DNA of 64,000 bases from Pedobacter jejuensis (lineage in GTDB: Bacteria; Bacteroidota; Bacteroidia; Sphingobacteriales; Sphingobacteriaceae): NCBI RefSeq assembly GCF_003725795.1, contig NZ_RBEE01000003.1, positions 62,001 to 126,000 of the forward strand. The letters are read 5' to 3'. Under the pieces are notes generated by a model. That model ran no database searches. It was not told the DNA's origin and was given only the letters and a program-made list of their open reading frames with translations. Made by a program: the position numbers and the translations under genes. Of this stretch, positions 45,412 to 53,071 are shown piece after piece. Positions within the stretch are counted from its first letter, which is position 1, and the number at the start of each line of letters is the position of its first letter.

Positions 45412-45978
45412 TTAATGTTGAAAAAATATTTTCTTTAATCGCTGCAGGCACTTATATTTTTGTGTTTTTGCGTTATCCGTATTGGTATAGCCAAACTTCT
45501 CGCAAATATCCTGCATGGATAAATTATTTATGTAAAAATCCTGAATAATGGTTTTACACGGTTCGCCTAAATGTTCCAATGCCGATTGCATTTTAACAAA
45601 GGCGGCATCTTTTTCTTCATGATGTTCTACATCCTCTTCAACAACAAACACATCCTCATAATCGGTAATGTTACCAGTCTTTTTACTGTTTTGAGTTAAT
45701 TTTTTTAACCAAATACGACGGCAAACCGAATAAATATATGTTTTAAGCTTACTACTTAGTTCAAAATTACCTTCTTTAACTTTGTTATATAAAATGATAA
45801 TTGCTTCCTGATAAACATCTTTTGCGTCATCTTCATTGCCATTATTATTCAGGATAAATTGCAATATCATTGCAAAGTGCGCCTTATATAACTTATTAAG
45901 TGTATCGCCGGAGTTATTTAGAATACCTAAAATAACCTCTCTATCTGTTGGAACTGAACTCTTTAAACCGTTATTCAC
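45412..45978 (-). CDS. ECF-type sigma-70 factor
   Basis: The protein (188-189 aa) has region 2 (LYKAHFAMILQFILNNNGNEDDAKDVYQEAIIILYNKV) and region 4 (LEHLGEPCKTIIQDFYINNLSMQDICEKFGY... QKYKCLQRLKKIF), the ECF architecture. An in-frame TAA lies at 45982-45984, so translation must begin at TTG 45981, GTG 45978 or downstream where no ATG occurs before region 2; I take GTG 45978. Two copies of the motif GGGTTAC-N13/14-nnGnATTAA sit just upstream in the correct direction, pointing to autoregulation. Its partner protease/anti-sigma gene follows after 8 bp. Confidence 0.9.
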   Translation of the reverse strand: MNNGLKSSVPTDREVILGILNNSGDTLNKLYKAHFAMILQFILNNNGNEDDAKDVYQEAIIILYNKVKEGNFELSSKLKTYIYSVCRRIWLKKLTQNSKKTGNITDYEDVFVVEEDVEHHEEKDAAFVKMQSALEHLGEPCKTIIQDFYINNLSMQDICEKFGYTNTDNAKTQKYKCLQRLKKIFFQH

Positions 45979-45981
45979 CAA

Positions 45982-46010
45982 TTAATACTTTTTTCTGTAA
46001 ATAGTAACCC
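45982..46010 (-). promoter_or_regulatory. Candidate ECF promoter of the sigma gene (proximal)
   Basis: On the minus strand GGGTTAC (46010-46004), 13 nt, then AAGTATTAA ending at 45982. It matches the motif before the first two lipoprotein genes at equal spacing. It almost touches the start codon, so a message from here would be leaderless. Confidence 0.65.
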
Positions 46011-46051
46011 AATATTAGATAAAAAAAATATTTATAGCTACTAACTATACC

Positions 46052-46081
46052 TTAATACTATCCACATTACAACAGTAACCC
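46052..46081 (-). promoter_or_regulatory. Candidate ECF promoter of the sigma gene (distal)
   Basis: On the minus strand GGGTTAC (46081-46075), 14 nt, then TAGTATTAA. It is the same motif with one extra spacer base. A transcript from here would carry a leader of roughly 65 nt to the sigma start codon. Confidence 0.55.
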
Positions 46082-46131
46082 AAATGGCAAGAAATATATT
46101 TTTATTTTTTTTAAAATAATCGGGTTACCTT

Positions 46132-46160
46132 TTTACCTTTGCGGCATTAACAGTAAATTA
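46132..46160 (+). promoter_or_regulatory. Candidate ECF promoter of lipoprotein gene 1
   Basis: GGGTTAC (46132-46138), 13 nt (CTTTTTACCTTTG), then CGGCATTAA (46152-46160), about 24 nt before ATG 46185. The first 14 bases (GGGTTACCTTTTTA) are identical to those of the next lipoprotein's promoter. The spacer also contains TACCTTTG, which fits the primary sigma -7 consensus, so both sigma factors might use this region. Confidence 0.7.
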
Positions 46161-46184
46161 ATTAATACTTAAAAAAAATCAAAC

Positions 46185-46403
46185 ATGAAAAATGCATTCA
46201 AATTAGGCTTTTTAGCTTTAGCTTTATCTTTATCAGTTGCAGCTTGTAATTCAGAAAAAAAAGCTGACGGTGCTGATACTACTTTAACTGATTCTTCTGC
46301 TATCGTTACTGATACAACTGCTACAGATACTATGGTTAAAGATTCTACTGTAAAAGATACTTCAGTAAAAGTTACTACTGAAAAAACTGAAGTTAAACAC
46401 TAG
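46185..46403 (+). CDS. Small Asp/Thr-rich lipoprotein, copy 1
   Basis: The 72-aa lipoprotein precursor has a signal LGFLALALSLSVAAC (lipid Cys21) and a mature part made almost only of Asp, Thr, Ser, Lys and Val in DTTxxDT/VKDST-like steps, so it should be extended and unstructured. It shares nearly all of its first 40 residues with the next gene and a similar start with the third. It is probably attached to a membrane under control of the adjacent ECF sigma factor. The tract is too simple to assign function. Confidence 0.8.
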   Translation: MKNAFKLGFLALALSLSVAACNSEKKADGADTTLTDSSAIVTDTTATDTMVKDSTVKDTSVKVTTEKTEVKH

Positions 46404-46420
46404 TTTAATTTTACTCATAA

Positions 46421-46456
46421 AAAAATAGGCTTTGGAATAATTCAAAGCCTATTTTT
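46421..46456 (+). terminator. Terminator after lipoprotein 1
   Basis: AAAAATAGGCTTTG/CAAAGCCTATTTTT, 14-bp perfect stem with an 8-nt loop and a following T run. Each of the three paralogs has its own terminator, so they are transcribed separately. Confidence 0.9.
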
Positions 46457-46473
46457 TTTATTTTTATTTTTTT

Positions 46474-46502
46474 GGGTTACCTTTTTATAATTACGGTATT
46501 AA
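46474..46502 (+). promoter_or_regulatory. Candidate ECF promoter of lipoprotein gene 2
   Basis: GGGTTAC (46474-46480), 13 nt (CTTTTTATAATTA), then CGGTATTAA (46494-46502), about 38 nt before ATG 46541. The spacing equals that of the first lipoprotein promoter and the proximal sigma promoter. Confidence 0.7.
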
Positions 46503-46540
46503 GGTATAATTAATAACTTAAAACAAAAAAAAATTCGAAT

Positions 46541-46759
46541 ATGAAAAATGCATTCAAATTAGGCTTTTTAGCTTTAGCTTTATCTTTATCAGTAGCTGCT
46601 TGTAACTCAGAAAAAAAAGCTGATGGCGCTGACACAACTTTAACTGATTCTTCTACTATCGTTACTGATACAACTTCTGTTGATACAGTTGTTAAAGATT
46701 CTACAGTTAAAGACACTACAGTTAAAGCTACAACTGAAAAAACTGAAGTAAAAAACTAA
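46541..46759 (+). CDS. Small Asp/Thr-rich lipoprotein, copy 2
   Basis: The 72-aa precursor is a close paralog of copy 1: the signal peptide and lipobox are identical, and the mature chain differs mainly in the second half (TTSVDTVVKDSTVKDTTVKATTEK). It has its own ECF-type promoter and a terminator, so the repeat unit of gene plus control regions was duplicated together. It is predicted to be a surface- or periplasm-exposed, disordered lipoprotein. Confidence 0.8.
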   Translation: MKNAFKLGFLALALSLSVAACNSEKKADGADTTLTDSSTIVTDTTSVDTVVKDSTVKDTTVKATTEKTEVKN

Positions 46760-46779
46760 TTTTTGCTTTAAATTATAAG

Positions 46780-46812
46780 AAAAGACCTTGGAATTTATTT
46801 CCAAGGTCTTTT
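46780..46812 (+). terminator. Terminator after lipoprotein 2
   Basis: AAAAGACCTTGGAA/TTCCAAGGTCTTTT with a short loop and a T run. The stem sequence is unrelated to those of copies 1 and 3. Confidence 0.9.
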
Positions 46813-46895
46813 TTTTATGATTATTAGATTCATTTTTACTATAATTGTATTAATAATCAACAATTTAACCACAAACAAATAAAAAATCATCCAAA

Positions 46896-47093
46896 ATGAA
46901 AAATTCATTTAAATTAGGCTTTTTAGCTTTAGCTTTATCACTATCAGTAGCTGCTTGTTCAGAAAAAAAGGCTGCAGGTGCTGATTCTACAACGACTGAT
47001 TCATCGGCAATGGACACATCAATGACTGATACCATGATGAAAGACACAATGATGAAAGACACAATGGCGAAAGATACTACTGTAAAAATGTAG
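46896..47093 (+). CDS. Small Met/Asp/Thr-rich lipoprotein, copy 3
   Basis: The 65-aa precursor shares the signal KLGFLALALSLSVAAC with copies 1-2, but its tail has a Met-rich repeat (DTMMKDTMMKDTMAKDTTVKM) in place of the Val/Thr/Lys tail. Met-rich periodic sequences can bind Cu(I) or Ag(I) or react with oxidants, which is speculative here. Upstream, the distal element GTATTAA is present at 46847-46853 but the GGGTTAC box is degraded, so its regulation has probably changed. Confidence 0.75.
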   Translation: MKNSFKLGFLALALSLSVAACSEKKAAGADSTTTDSSAMDTSMTDTMMKDTMMKDTMAKDTTVKM

Positions 47094-47108
47094 TTTCAGT
47101 TTTCGTTT

Positions 47109-47142
47109 AAAAAAGGCTTCGGAATTTTCCGGAGCCTTTTTT
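47109..47142 (+). terminator. Terminator after lipoprotein 3
   Basis: AAAAAAGGCTTCGGAA/TTCCGGAGCCTTTTTT with one G-U wobble, followed by T-rich sequence. Confidence 0.85.
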
Positions 47143-47186
47143 ATTTAAAAGAAACTTTCATTTCAACAATAATCCACCAATTGTAG

Positions 47187-47194
47187 TAAATTTG
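47187..47194 (+). promoter_or_regulatory. purB: -7 element of purB promoter
   Basis: TAAATTTG is an exact TAnnTTTG element 22 bp before the purB ATG; a TTTC lies about 23 bp further up as possible -33 element. Confidence 0.5.
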
Positions 47195-47216
47195 CGGCAA
47201 AAATATAATCCGCATA

Positions 47217-48563
47217 ATGAATTTAACCTCACTACAAGCCATTTCACCAGTTGATGGACGCTACAGAAAAACAACCGAGAATTTAGCTGCTTATTTCTCT
47301 GAAGAGGCTTTAATCAAATATCGTGTTTTCGTAGAAATTGAATATTTTATTGCCTTATGCGAAATTAACCTGCCCGGTTTAGAAAACTTTGATAAAAATC
47401 ATTACGCAGAATTAAGAAATATTCATAAAAATTTTTCGGAAGCTGATGCGCTTGAAATAAAAGAAACAGAAAAGGTAACCAACCATGATGTTAAAGCAGT
47501 AGAATATTTTATCAAAAGTAAATTCGACTCCTTATCACTATCAGCGTTTAAAGAATTTATTCACTTCGGTTTAACATCTCAGGATATTAATAATACCGCC
47601 ATTCCATACTCTATAAAACTAGCACTTAATGAAAGTTATTACCCAGCTTTAGAAGTGCTTATTGATAAAATTAAAGCTCTTGCAAACGAATGGGCAGATA
47701 TACCGATGTTGGCATTTACACATGGCCAACCCGCATCGCCAACTAAATTAGGTAAAGAATTTTTAGTTTTTGCAGAGCGTTTGAGCATTCAATTAAACAG
47801 TTTGAATCAAATACCAAATAGTGCAAAATTTGGTGGCGCAACCGGAAATTTTAATGCCCATCACATCGCCTATCCTCAGGTAAATTGGGTTCAATTTTCC
47901 AATCAGTTTGTAAATGAAACTTTGGGATTATCTAGAGCACAACACACAACGCAAATAGAACATTACGACCAATTTGCTGCCCAATGTGATGCATTAAAAA
48001 GAATTAACAACATCATTATCGATTTGGATAGAGATATTTGGACATACATCTCTAAAAATTATTTTAAGCAAAAAATTAAGGCTGGCGAAATCGGTTCATC
48101 GGCTATGCCACACAAAGTAAATCCGATTGATTTCGAAAATGCTGAAGGCAATGCCGGAATAGCAAATGCTTTGTTCGAATTCTTTGCGGCCAAATTGCCT
48201 ATTTCCCGTTTGCAAAGAGACTTAACAGATTCTACCGTTTTAAGAAATGTAGGTGTTCCTTTAGCTCACACGCTAATTGCCATAAATTCTACTCTGCGTG
48301 GTTTAAATAAAATTATTTTAAATGAGCAAGCCTTACATGCCGATTTGGATGATAATTGGGCAGTAGTTGCTGAAGCCATTCAAACAGTTTTACGAAGAGA
48401 AAATTATCCAAATCCTTACGAAGCTTTAAAAGAATTAACACGAACAAACTCTAAAATAAATGCCAACAGTATCGCTGAGTTTATTGAAGGTTTAGATGTG
48501 TCTGAAGTTGTTAAAACTCAATTAAGAAGCATCACCCCTTTTAATTACACAGGCGTTTTTTAG
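47217..48563 (+). CDS. purB: Adenylosuccinate lyase
   Basis: The 448-aa protein belongs to the aspartase/fumarase superfamily with early SPVDGRY, KVTNHDVKAVEYF, the THGQPASPTKLGKE helix containing the catalytic His, and the mobile loop GSSAMPHKVNPIDFENAEGN. It splits adenylosuccinate and SAICAR in purine synthesis. The length and SSAMPHKVNP signature are standard for the long PurB class. It is a single gene with a good promoter. Confidence 0.97.
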   Translation: MNLTSLQAISPVDGRYRKTTENLAAYFSEEALIKYRVFVEIEYFIALCEINLPGLENFDKNHYAELRNIHKNFSEADALEIKETEKVTNHDVKAVEYFIKSKFDSLSLSAFKEFIHFGLTSQDINNTAIPYSIKLALNESYYPALEVLIDKIKALANEWADIPMLAFTHGQPASPTKLGKEFLVFAERLSIQLNSLNQIPNSAKFGGATGNFNAHHIAYPQVNWVQFSNQFVNETLGLSRAQHTTQIEHYDQFAAQCDALKRINNIIIDLDRDIWTYISKNYFKQKIKAGEIGSSAMPHKVNPIDFENAEGNAGIANALFEFFAAKLPISRLQRDLTDSTVLRNVGVPLAHTLIAINSTLRGLNKIILNEQALHADLDDNWAVVAEAIQTVLRRENYPNPYEALKELTRTNSKINANSIAEFIEGLDVSEVVKTQLRSITPFNYTGVF

Positions 48564-48650
48564 TAAAATTAAATTGACGCTAAACAGACAGCACTTGAAA
48601 GCATTATTAAGCAGTATTTGTTAATTTTACACATTCTAATTGATTAAGAC

Positions 48651-49202
48651 ATGACGATTAACGTATATACAGAACAAACGCCTAACCCGGCCACCATGAA
48701 ATTTATGGTGAACAAGTTATTGATTAATGGAAGTGAGGATTTTGCAACGAAAGAAAGTGCAGAAGTTTCACCATTTGCTAAGGAGTTATTTAAATTTAAT
48801 TTTGTTTCAGGTGTATTTTTTGCCAGTAATTTTGTAACCGTAACCAAAACAGACGATGCAGAATGGGCAGATATTGAAGCAATTTTGAAAGAATTTGTTA
48901 AAGGTGCTGTAGAATGTGAGCTAAAAATTAAAGAAGCAACTGCCGAAGAAGCTCCAGCTTTCGAAGGTTCGGAAACGGAGATTAAAATTCAGCAAATTTT
49001 GCACGATTATGTTCGCCCAGCAGTAGAACAAGATGGTGGTGCAATAACATATAAATCTTTTGATGAAGGCGTTGTAACGGTAGAATTACGTGGCTCATGC
49101 AGTGGTTGCCCTTCTTCTACAATTACGCTGAAGTCAGGCATTCAAAATTTATTACAAAGAATGGTTCCAGAAGTTACTGATGTTGTTTCAGAAGCTTTGT
49201 AA
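48651..49202 (+). CDS. nfuA: NifU-like iron-sulfur carrier (Nfu with N-terminal Nfu_N domain)
   Basis: The 183-aa protein has an Nfu_N domain (TEQTPNPATMKFMVNKLL, ~residues 6-90) and a C-terminal NifU domain (~105-183) with the conserved CSGC pair at C150 and C153 (RGSCSGCPSSTITLK). It receives and transfers 4Fe-4S clusters in the cytosol. It lies 87 bp after purB and ends at a long terminator stem. A candidate TAATTTTA element precedes it. Confidence 0.93.
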   Translation: MTINVYTEQTPNPATMKFMVNKLLINGSEDFATKESAEVSPFAKELFKFNFVSGVFFASNFVTVTKTDDAEWADIEAILKEFVKGAVECELKIKEATAEEAPAFEGSETEIKIQQILHDYVRPAVEQDGGAITYKSFDEGVVTVELRGSCSGCPSSTITLKSGIQNLLQRMVPEVTDVVSEAL

Positions 49203-49220
49203 ACATATCATAATTACAAA

Positions 49221-49260
49221 AATAAAGCTCCCAAATTTAAAAATTTGGGAGCTTTATTTT
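49221..49260. terminator. Bidirectional intrinsic terminator
   Basis: A stem of about 18 bp (AAATAAAGCTCCCAAATTT with its complement, 49221-49239/49242-49260) and T runs in both directions. It separates nfuA and the convergent inositol-phosphatase gene. Confidence 0.92.
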
Positions 49261-49276
49261 TTAGAGAGCATAACTA

Positions 49277-50065
49277 TTAAAAATATCTTTTGATGGCTTC
49301 CAACAATTCGGCTGTTATCTTCCCGTTTGTAGCCAGTATTTCTCTTTTAGTAAAGTAATCGCCTCCGCCAGAAAAATCAAAAACTTCTCCCCCTGCTTGC
49401 TGTACAATATAACAACCTGCAGCAAAATCCCATTGTTGTAAATTATATTCGAAAAAAGCATCAAAACGACCACAGGCTGTATAAACTAAGTCGATTGCTG
49501 CTGCCCCAATTCTACGTACACCGTGGCTTTTTTGCATCATCTCTTCTAACAACTTCAAGTATTGCGCTTGCTTGTCAAACTGATAATAAGGAAAACCCGT
49601 AGCCAATAAGCTTGATTTCAAATCTGGATTTTTAGAAACCTGAATTTCTTTCTTGTTTAAAAAAGCCTTACCTCCTTTATATGAATAAAAAACTTCTCCT
49701 CTGTTGAGTTCATAAACAACACCTAAAGTAGGCAATCCATCCTCATAAAGAGCAACACTAATGCCGTAAGCGGGTATGCCATGGATGAAATTAGTGGTTC
49801 CATCCAATGGGTCAATTATCCAGGTGTAGGTTTTTCCAACTCTGTTAATTGTCTTTTCCTCTGTAATAAATCCTGCATTAGGTATTAAATTTTCTAAGTT
49901 TTGAACGAGCATTTGTTCTGCAGTTTTATCTACATAAGAAACCATATCATTCAATCCTTTGTATTCTATCTTGTTTGCATCAAATTCTAAAGCTTCTTTA
50001 CGGATAAAATTACCGGTGAGCTTAACAATGGATATGACTTTATTGCAAAGTAATTCGTAATTCAT
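49277..50065 (-). CDS. Inositol monophosphatase family protein
   Basis: The 262-aa protein has the metal-binding motif DPLDGTTNF (D85, D88), the acidic EE pair near 69-70 and WDFAAGCYIVQQAGG near 208. It dephosphorylates inositol phosphates or, in some relatives, other small phosphate esters (SuhB/CysQ/NADP phosphatase types); the class cannot be fixed. Lgt follows upstream on the same strand after 50 bp. Confidence 0.93.
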   Translation of the reverse strand: MNYELLCNKVISIVKLTGNFIRKEALEFDANKIEYKGLNDMVSYVDKTAEQMLVQNLENLIPNAGFITEEKTINRVGKTYTWIIDPLDGTTNFIHGIPAYGISVALYEDGLPTLGVVYELNRGEVFYSYKGGKAFLNKKEIQVSKNPDLKSSLLATGFPYYQFDKQAQYLKLLEEMMQKSHGVRRIGAAAIDLVYTACGRFDAFFEYNLQQWDFAAGCYIVQQAGGEVFDFSGGGDYFTKREILATNGKITAELLEAIKRYF

Positions 50066-50115
50066 AGATTTTCAACTATTAACTTATAAAGTTCTGGCTG
50101 TTTTTGAGGCGAGAT

Positions 50116-51270
50116 TTATGCCAATTTATTCTTATTTCGTAAGGAATAAAAACTTAGTGCAATACCACCTACAACCAGAAAGGTAGAAATCATTTCGGCT
50201 TGAGTGAATGGCGGCAAGCCAAAAACATGGTATTTAGAATTTACACGAATCAACTCGATACAGAAACGCTCTACACCATTTAAAATCATATAAATACCGA
50301 ACATTAATCCCGGAGCCTTTATTTTATCTCTTATGCTCCATAAAAAAGCAAAAAGAATTAAGCAAACAATTACTTCGTAAATTGGCGTTGGATAAACACC
50401 TTGCGCCAGTTCGTTACAGAATTTCCCAGATGTACAACCAGGAATTGGAATCCCTTCTCCTACTACGTTATTAGGATATTTATAAGACCATAACCAATCT
50501 GGTAACCAGGAAAATGGTTTAGGATTTGGATTTACAATACCCCAATCGCCATCGCCAGATAAATGACAACCAATGCGACCAACTGCATAAGCCAGCATCA
50601 TACCTGGACCGCCAACATCAAGCATGTGAAGTGGTTTAATTCCGTTTCTTTTAGCGATGATAAGTACCGCTGCACCTCCACAAATTAATCCGCCGTAAAA
50701 GGTTAAGCCACTAAACGATAGTAGTCGTTCTATCGGATGTCGAACAAAATCATCCCAATACTCTAAATTATCAAAAAACTTAGCGCCTAAAAAACCCCAA
50801 ATCGCAGCCCAAACAATTAAATTACTCATTAATTGATATGGATGAACGGTTACAATAGTTTCTTTAGGTTTATCTAACTTGTATTTATCCTTTTCTTTAT
50901 AATCCCAGTAAGCAAACAAAGCAGCCAATACTATACCGCCAATAATATTTCCCTTTGAAGACATTAATACACTTTGTGCATCATTTACAAACATCTTATA
51001 ATTTAACAACGCATAAATTAATTTATAGCCGATGATGAATCCAAAAAGTCCGTTTAATACTAATTCGGAAGTTGTTGCAGGTTTACCAATTGTAACCGTT
51101 TTTTTAAATGGATGAAGAATACCTAAAGCTTCTTTGCGTTTTAATTCTTCAGAAAAAGCCCAATAGCCTGCCACAAAAGCAATCGCTACGAAAACGCCGA
51201 AAGTATTAAAGGGAAGCGGTAAGTTGATACCAAAAAGATATTCTAAAAAGTGCGAAACGGTAGGAAACAT
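50116..51270 (-). CDS. lgt: Prolipoprotein diacylglyceryl transferase
   Basis: The 384-aa membrane protein has about seven hydrophobic helices and the Lgt signature GRIGCHLSGDGDWG (~residue 231-244), plus an internal loop with the acidic/aromatic stretch for lipid. It is longer than E. coli Lgt, with extra N-terminal helices typical of Bacteroidota. It attaches diacylglyceryl to the lipobox Cys of prolipoproteins such as the many in this window. It is followed on the same strand by the IMPase gene. Confidence 0.93.
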   Translation of the reverse strand: MFPTVSHFLEYLFGINLPLPFNTFGVFVAIAFVAGYWAFSEELKRKEALGILHPFKKTVTIGKPATTSELVLNGLFGFIIGYKLIYALLNYKMFVNDAQSVLMSSKGNIIGGIVLAALFAYWDYKEKDKYKLDKPKETIVTVHPYQLMSNLIVWAAIWGFLGAKFFDNLEYWDDFVRHPIERLLSFSGLTFYGGLICGGAAVLIIAKRNGIKPLHMLDVGGPGMMLAYAVGRIGCHLSGDGDWGIVNPNPKPFSWLPDWLWSYKYPNNVVGEGIPIPGCTSGKFCNELAQGVYPTPIYEVIVCLILFAFLWSIRDKIKAPGLMFGIYMILNGVERFCIELIRVNSKYHVFGLPPFTQAEMISTFLVVGGIALSFYSLRNKNKLA

Positions 51271-51638
51271 ACAAATATTTTAAGGCGAAGATAGTAAAGA
51301 AAGCTGAAAGACTAAAAGGTTGTTTATGGAGCGATATTTTGAGGTAAAAGGTAAAATGGAAGATGGTTGAGGTTATTGGGCAGATGGATGAGGAATAAAA
51401 AAGAAATTGTAGAGTAGAATAAAACTTATGCTATGAATCCAAGCTTAATACTTGATACTAAATACTTGATACTAAAAATCATCCGTCAGACTATCAATCC
51501 AATCTGATACTTGAAATCCAAACTTGATACTTGCTACTAGATACTTGATACTTGATACTAAAAATCATCAGTCATCCTATAAATCCAATCTTGATACTTG
51601 CTACTAAATACTTGATACTAACAACTAATAACCAATCA
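51271..51638. repeat. Intergenic region with ~80-bp and short tandem repeats
   Basis: About 368 bp without a gene. From 51448, two longer near-identical blocks (ACTTGATACTAAAAATCATC... CAATCC, starting near 51464 and 51550) are embedded in many copies of TACTTGATACTA/TACTTGCTACTA. The repeats run into the mtaB stop codon (CAATCACTAATG). There is no IS or CRISPR-type spacer structure. The remaining left half holds the lgt promoter and AT-rich DNA without features I can support. Confidence 0.75.
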
Positions 51639-52961
51639 CTAATGAGCGTATGCGGATGTCTCCAATTCTGCTACCTCAACTTCTCCTTCAGCAGTCATTT
51701 CTATTAGCTTTACATTCTTGAGTTCGTTAACCATAATTGGATCATATTTGGCACGAACCTTCACGTAATTTTTTGTGAAACCATGCATATAACCCATTTT
51801 TTGGTCAGCCTCAAAAAGCACTTCTCCATTGGTACCAATTTGGGATTGATAAAAAGCTCTTCGTTTCTTATCTGATAAAATATGAAGCATTTTGCTGCGC
51901 TCATTTCTTACACTACCAGCTACTACCCCATTCATCTCTGCTGCTGCAGTTAATTCGCGTTCTGAGTATGTAAATACATGCAGGTAAGAAATATCAAGTT
52001 GATTTAAAAATTGATAGGTATCTAAGAAATCCTCTTTTGTTTCGCCGGGAAAGCCAACAATAACATCTACACCAATGCAACAATTTGGCATAACTTCCTT
52101 TATCTTCGCAACCCTTTCAACGTATAAATCTCTACGATAGCGACGACGCATTAAACCTAATATTTTATCAGAACCAGATTGTAAAGGGATATGAAAATGC
52201 GGAACGAAACGTTTGGAAGTAGCTACAAAAGATATAATTTCGTTGCTCAGCAGATTTGGTTCTATAGAAGATATTCGGATTCTTTCAATACCTTCAACTT
52301 CATCCAAGGCTTTAACCAAATCAAAAAATTTATCTTCACGTTCGCCATTTCGTATGCCAAAATCACCGAGATTAACTCCCGTTAAAACGATTTCTTTAAC
52401 ACCACTTTCTGCAATCATTTTCGCTCTGTAAACCACGTTTTCGATGGTATCACTACGGCTTGCTCCACGAGCCAGGGGAATTGTACAATACGTACAAGGG
52501 TAATCGCAACCATCCTGAACTTTTAAAAAAGTACGCGTTCTATCGCCAATAGAATATGATGCAATAAAATTATGATTTACTTTCTCGATACTTTGCTGAT
52601 GTACAATTGCTTTAGGATTTTTTGTTAAATCAGATATAAACTCAACTATCCTGAATTTTTCTGCAGCGCCTAAAACCATATCAACACCTTCTATTTCAGC
52701 AATTTCCTGGGGTTTAAGTTGAGCATAGCATCCAACAATGGTGATGTATGCATTTGGCGAATGCTTTAAAGCTTCTTTAACAACTTTTCGGCATTTTTTA
52801 TCGGCATGGTCTGTTACCGAACATGTATTAATCACATAAACATCAGCTGCATCCTGAAATTCTACTACAGCATAACCTGCATCAGTGAATAAACGACCAA
52901 TAGTTGATGTTTCGGAAAAATTTAGTTTACAACCTAATGTATAAAATGCGACCTTTTTCAT
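51639..52961 (-). CDS. mtaB: tRNA (N6-threonylcarbamoyladenosine37-C2)-methylthiotransferase
   Basis: The 440-aa radical-SAM protein has the UPF0004 N-terminal Cys set (C11 in LGCKLN, C47 in NTCSV, C78 in GCYAQ), the radical SAM C152-x3-C156-x2-C159 in GCDYPCTYC, and a C-terminal TRAM domain. It adds a methylthio group to t6A37 of tRNAs reading ANN codons. MtaB rather than MiaB is favoured by LGCKLNFSET and the ARGASRSD segment. The stop codon lies inside the repetitive tract to its left. Confidence 0.93.
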   Translation of the reverse strand: MKKVAFYTLGCKLNFSETSTIGRLFTDAGYAVVEFQDAADVYVINTCSVTDHADKKCRKVVKEALKHSPNAYITIVGCYAQLKPQEIAEIEGVDMVLGAAEKFRIVEFISDLTKNPKAIVHQQSIEKVNHNFIASYSIGDRTRTFLKVQDGCDYPCTYCTIPLARGASRSDTIENVVYRAKMIAESGVKEIVLTGVNLGDFGIRNGEREDKFFDLVKALDEVEGIERIRISSIEPNLLSNEIISFVATSKRFVPHFHIPLQSGSDKILGLMRRRYRRDLYVERVAKIKEVMPNCCIGVDVIVGFPGETKEDFLDTYQFLNQLDISYLHVFTYSERELTAAAEMNGVVAGSVRNERSKMLHILSDKKRRAFYQSQIGTNGEVLFEADQKMGYMHGFTKNYVKVRAKYDPIMVNELKNVKLIEMTAEGEVEVAELETSAYAH

Positions 52962-53071
52962 TTAGCCTGCAAAGATAGCAAAATAAGCTTTCAGTTGATA
53001 AATTTCCCCTAACCGTACGTTTGGAATTTGTCAATTTTAAACCATTAGATACTTTCCACTATCTGTTTCTA

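Noticed and set aside
51430..51640. Possible CRISPR array
   Set aside because: Repeats are degenerate, vary in unit length, are AT-rich and lack unique spacers of constant size; no cas genes are present.
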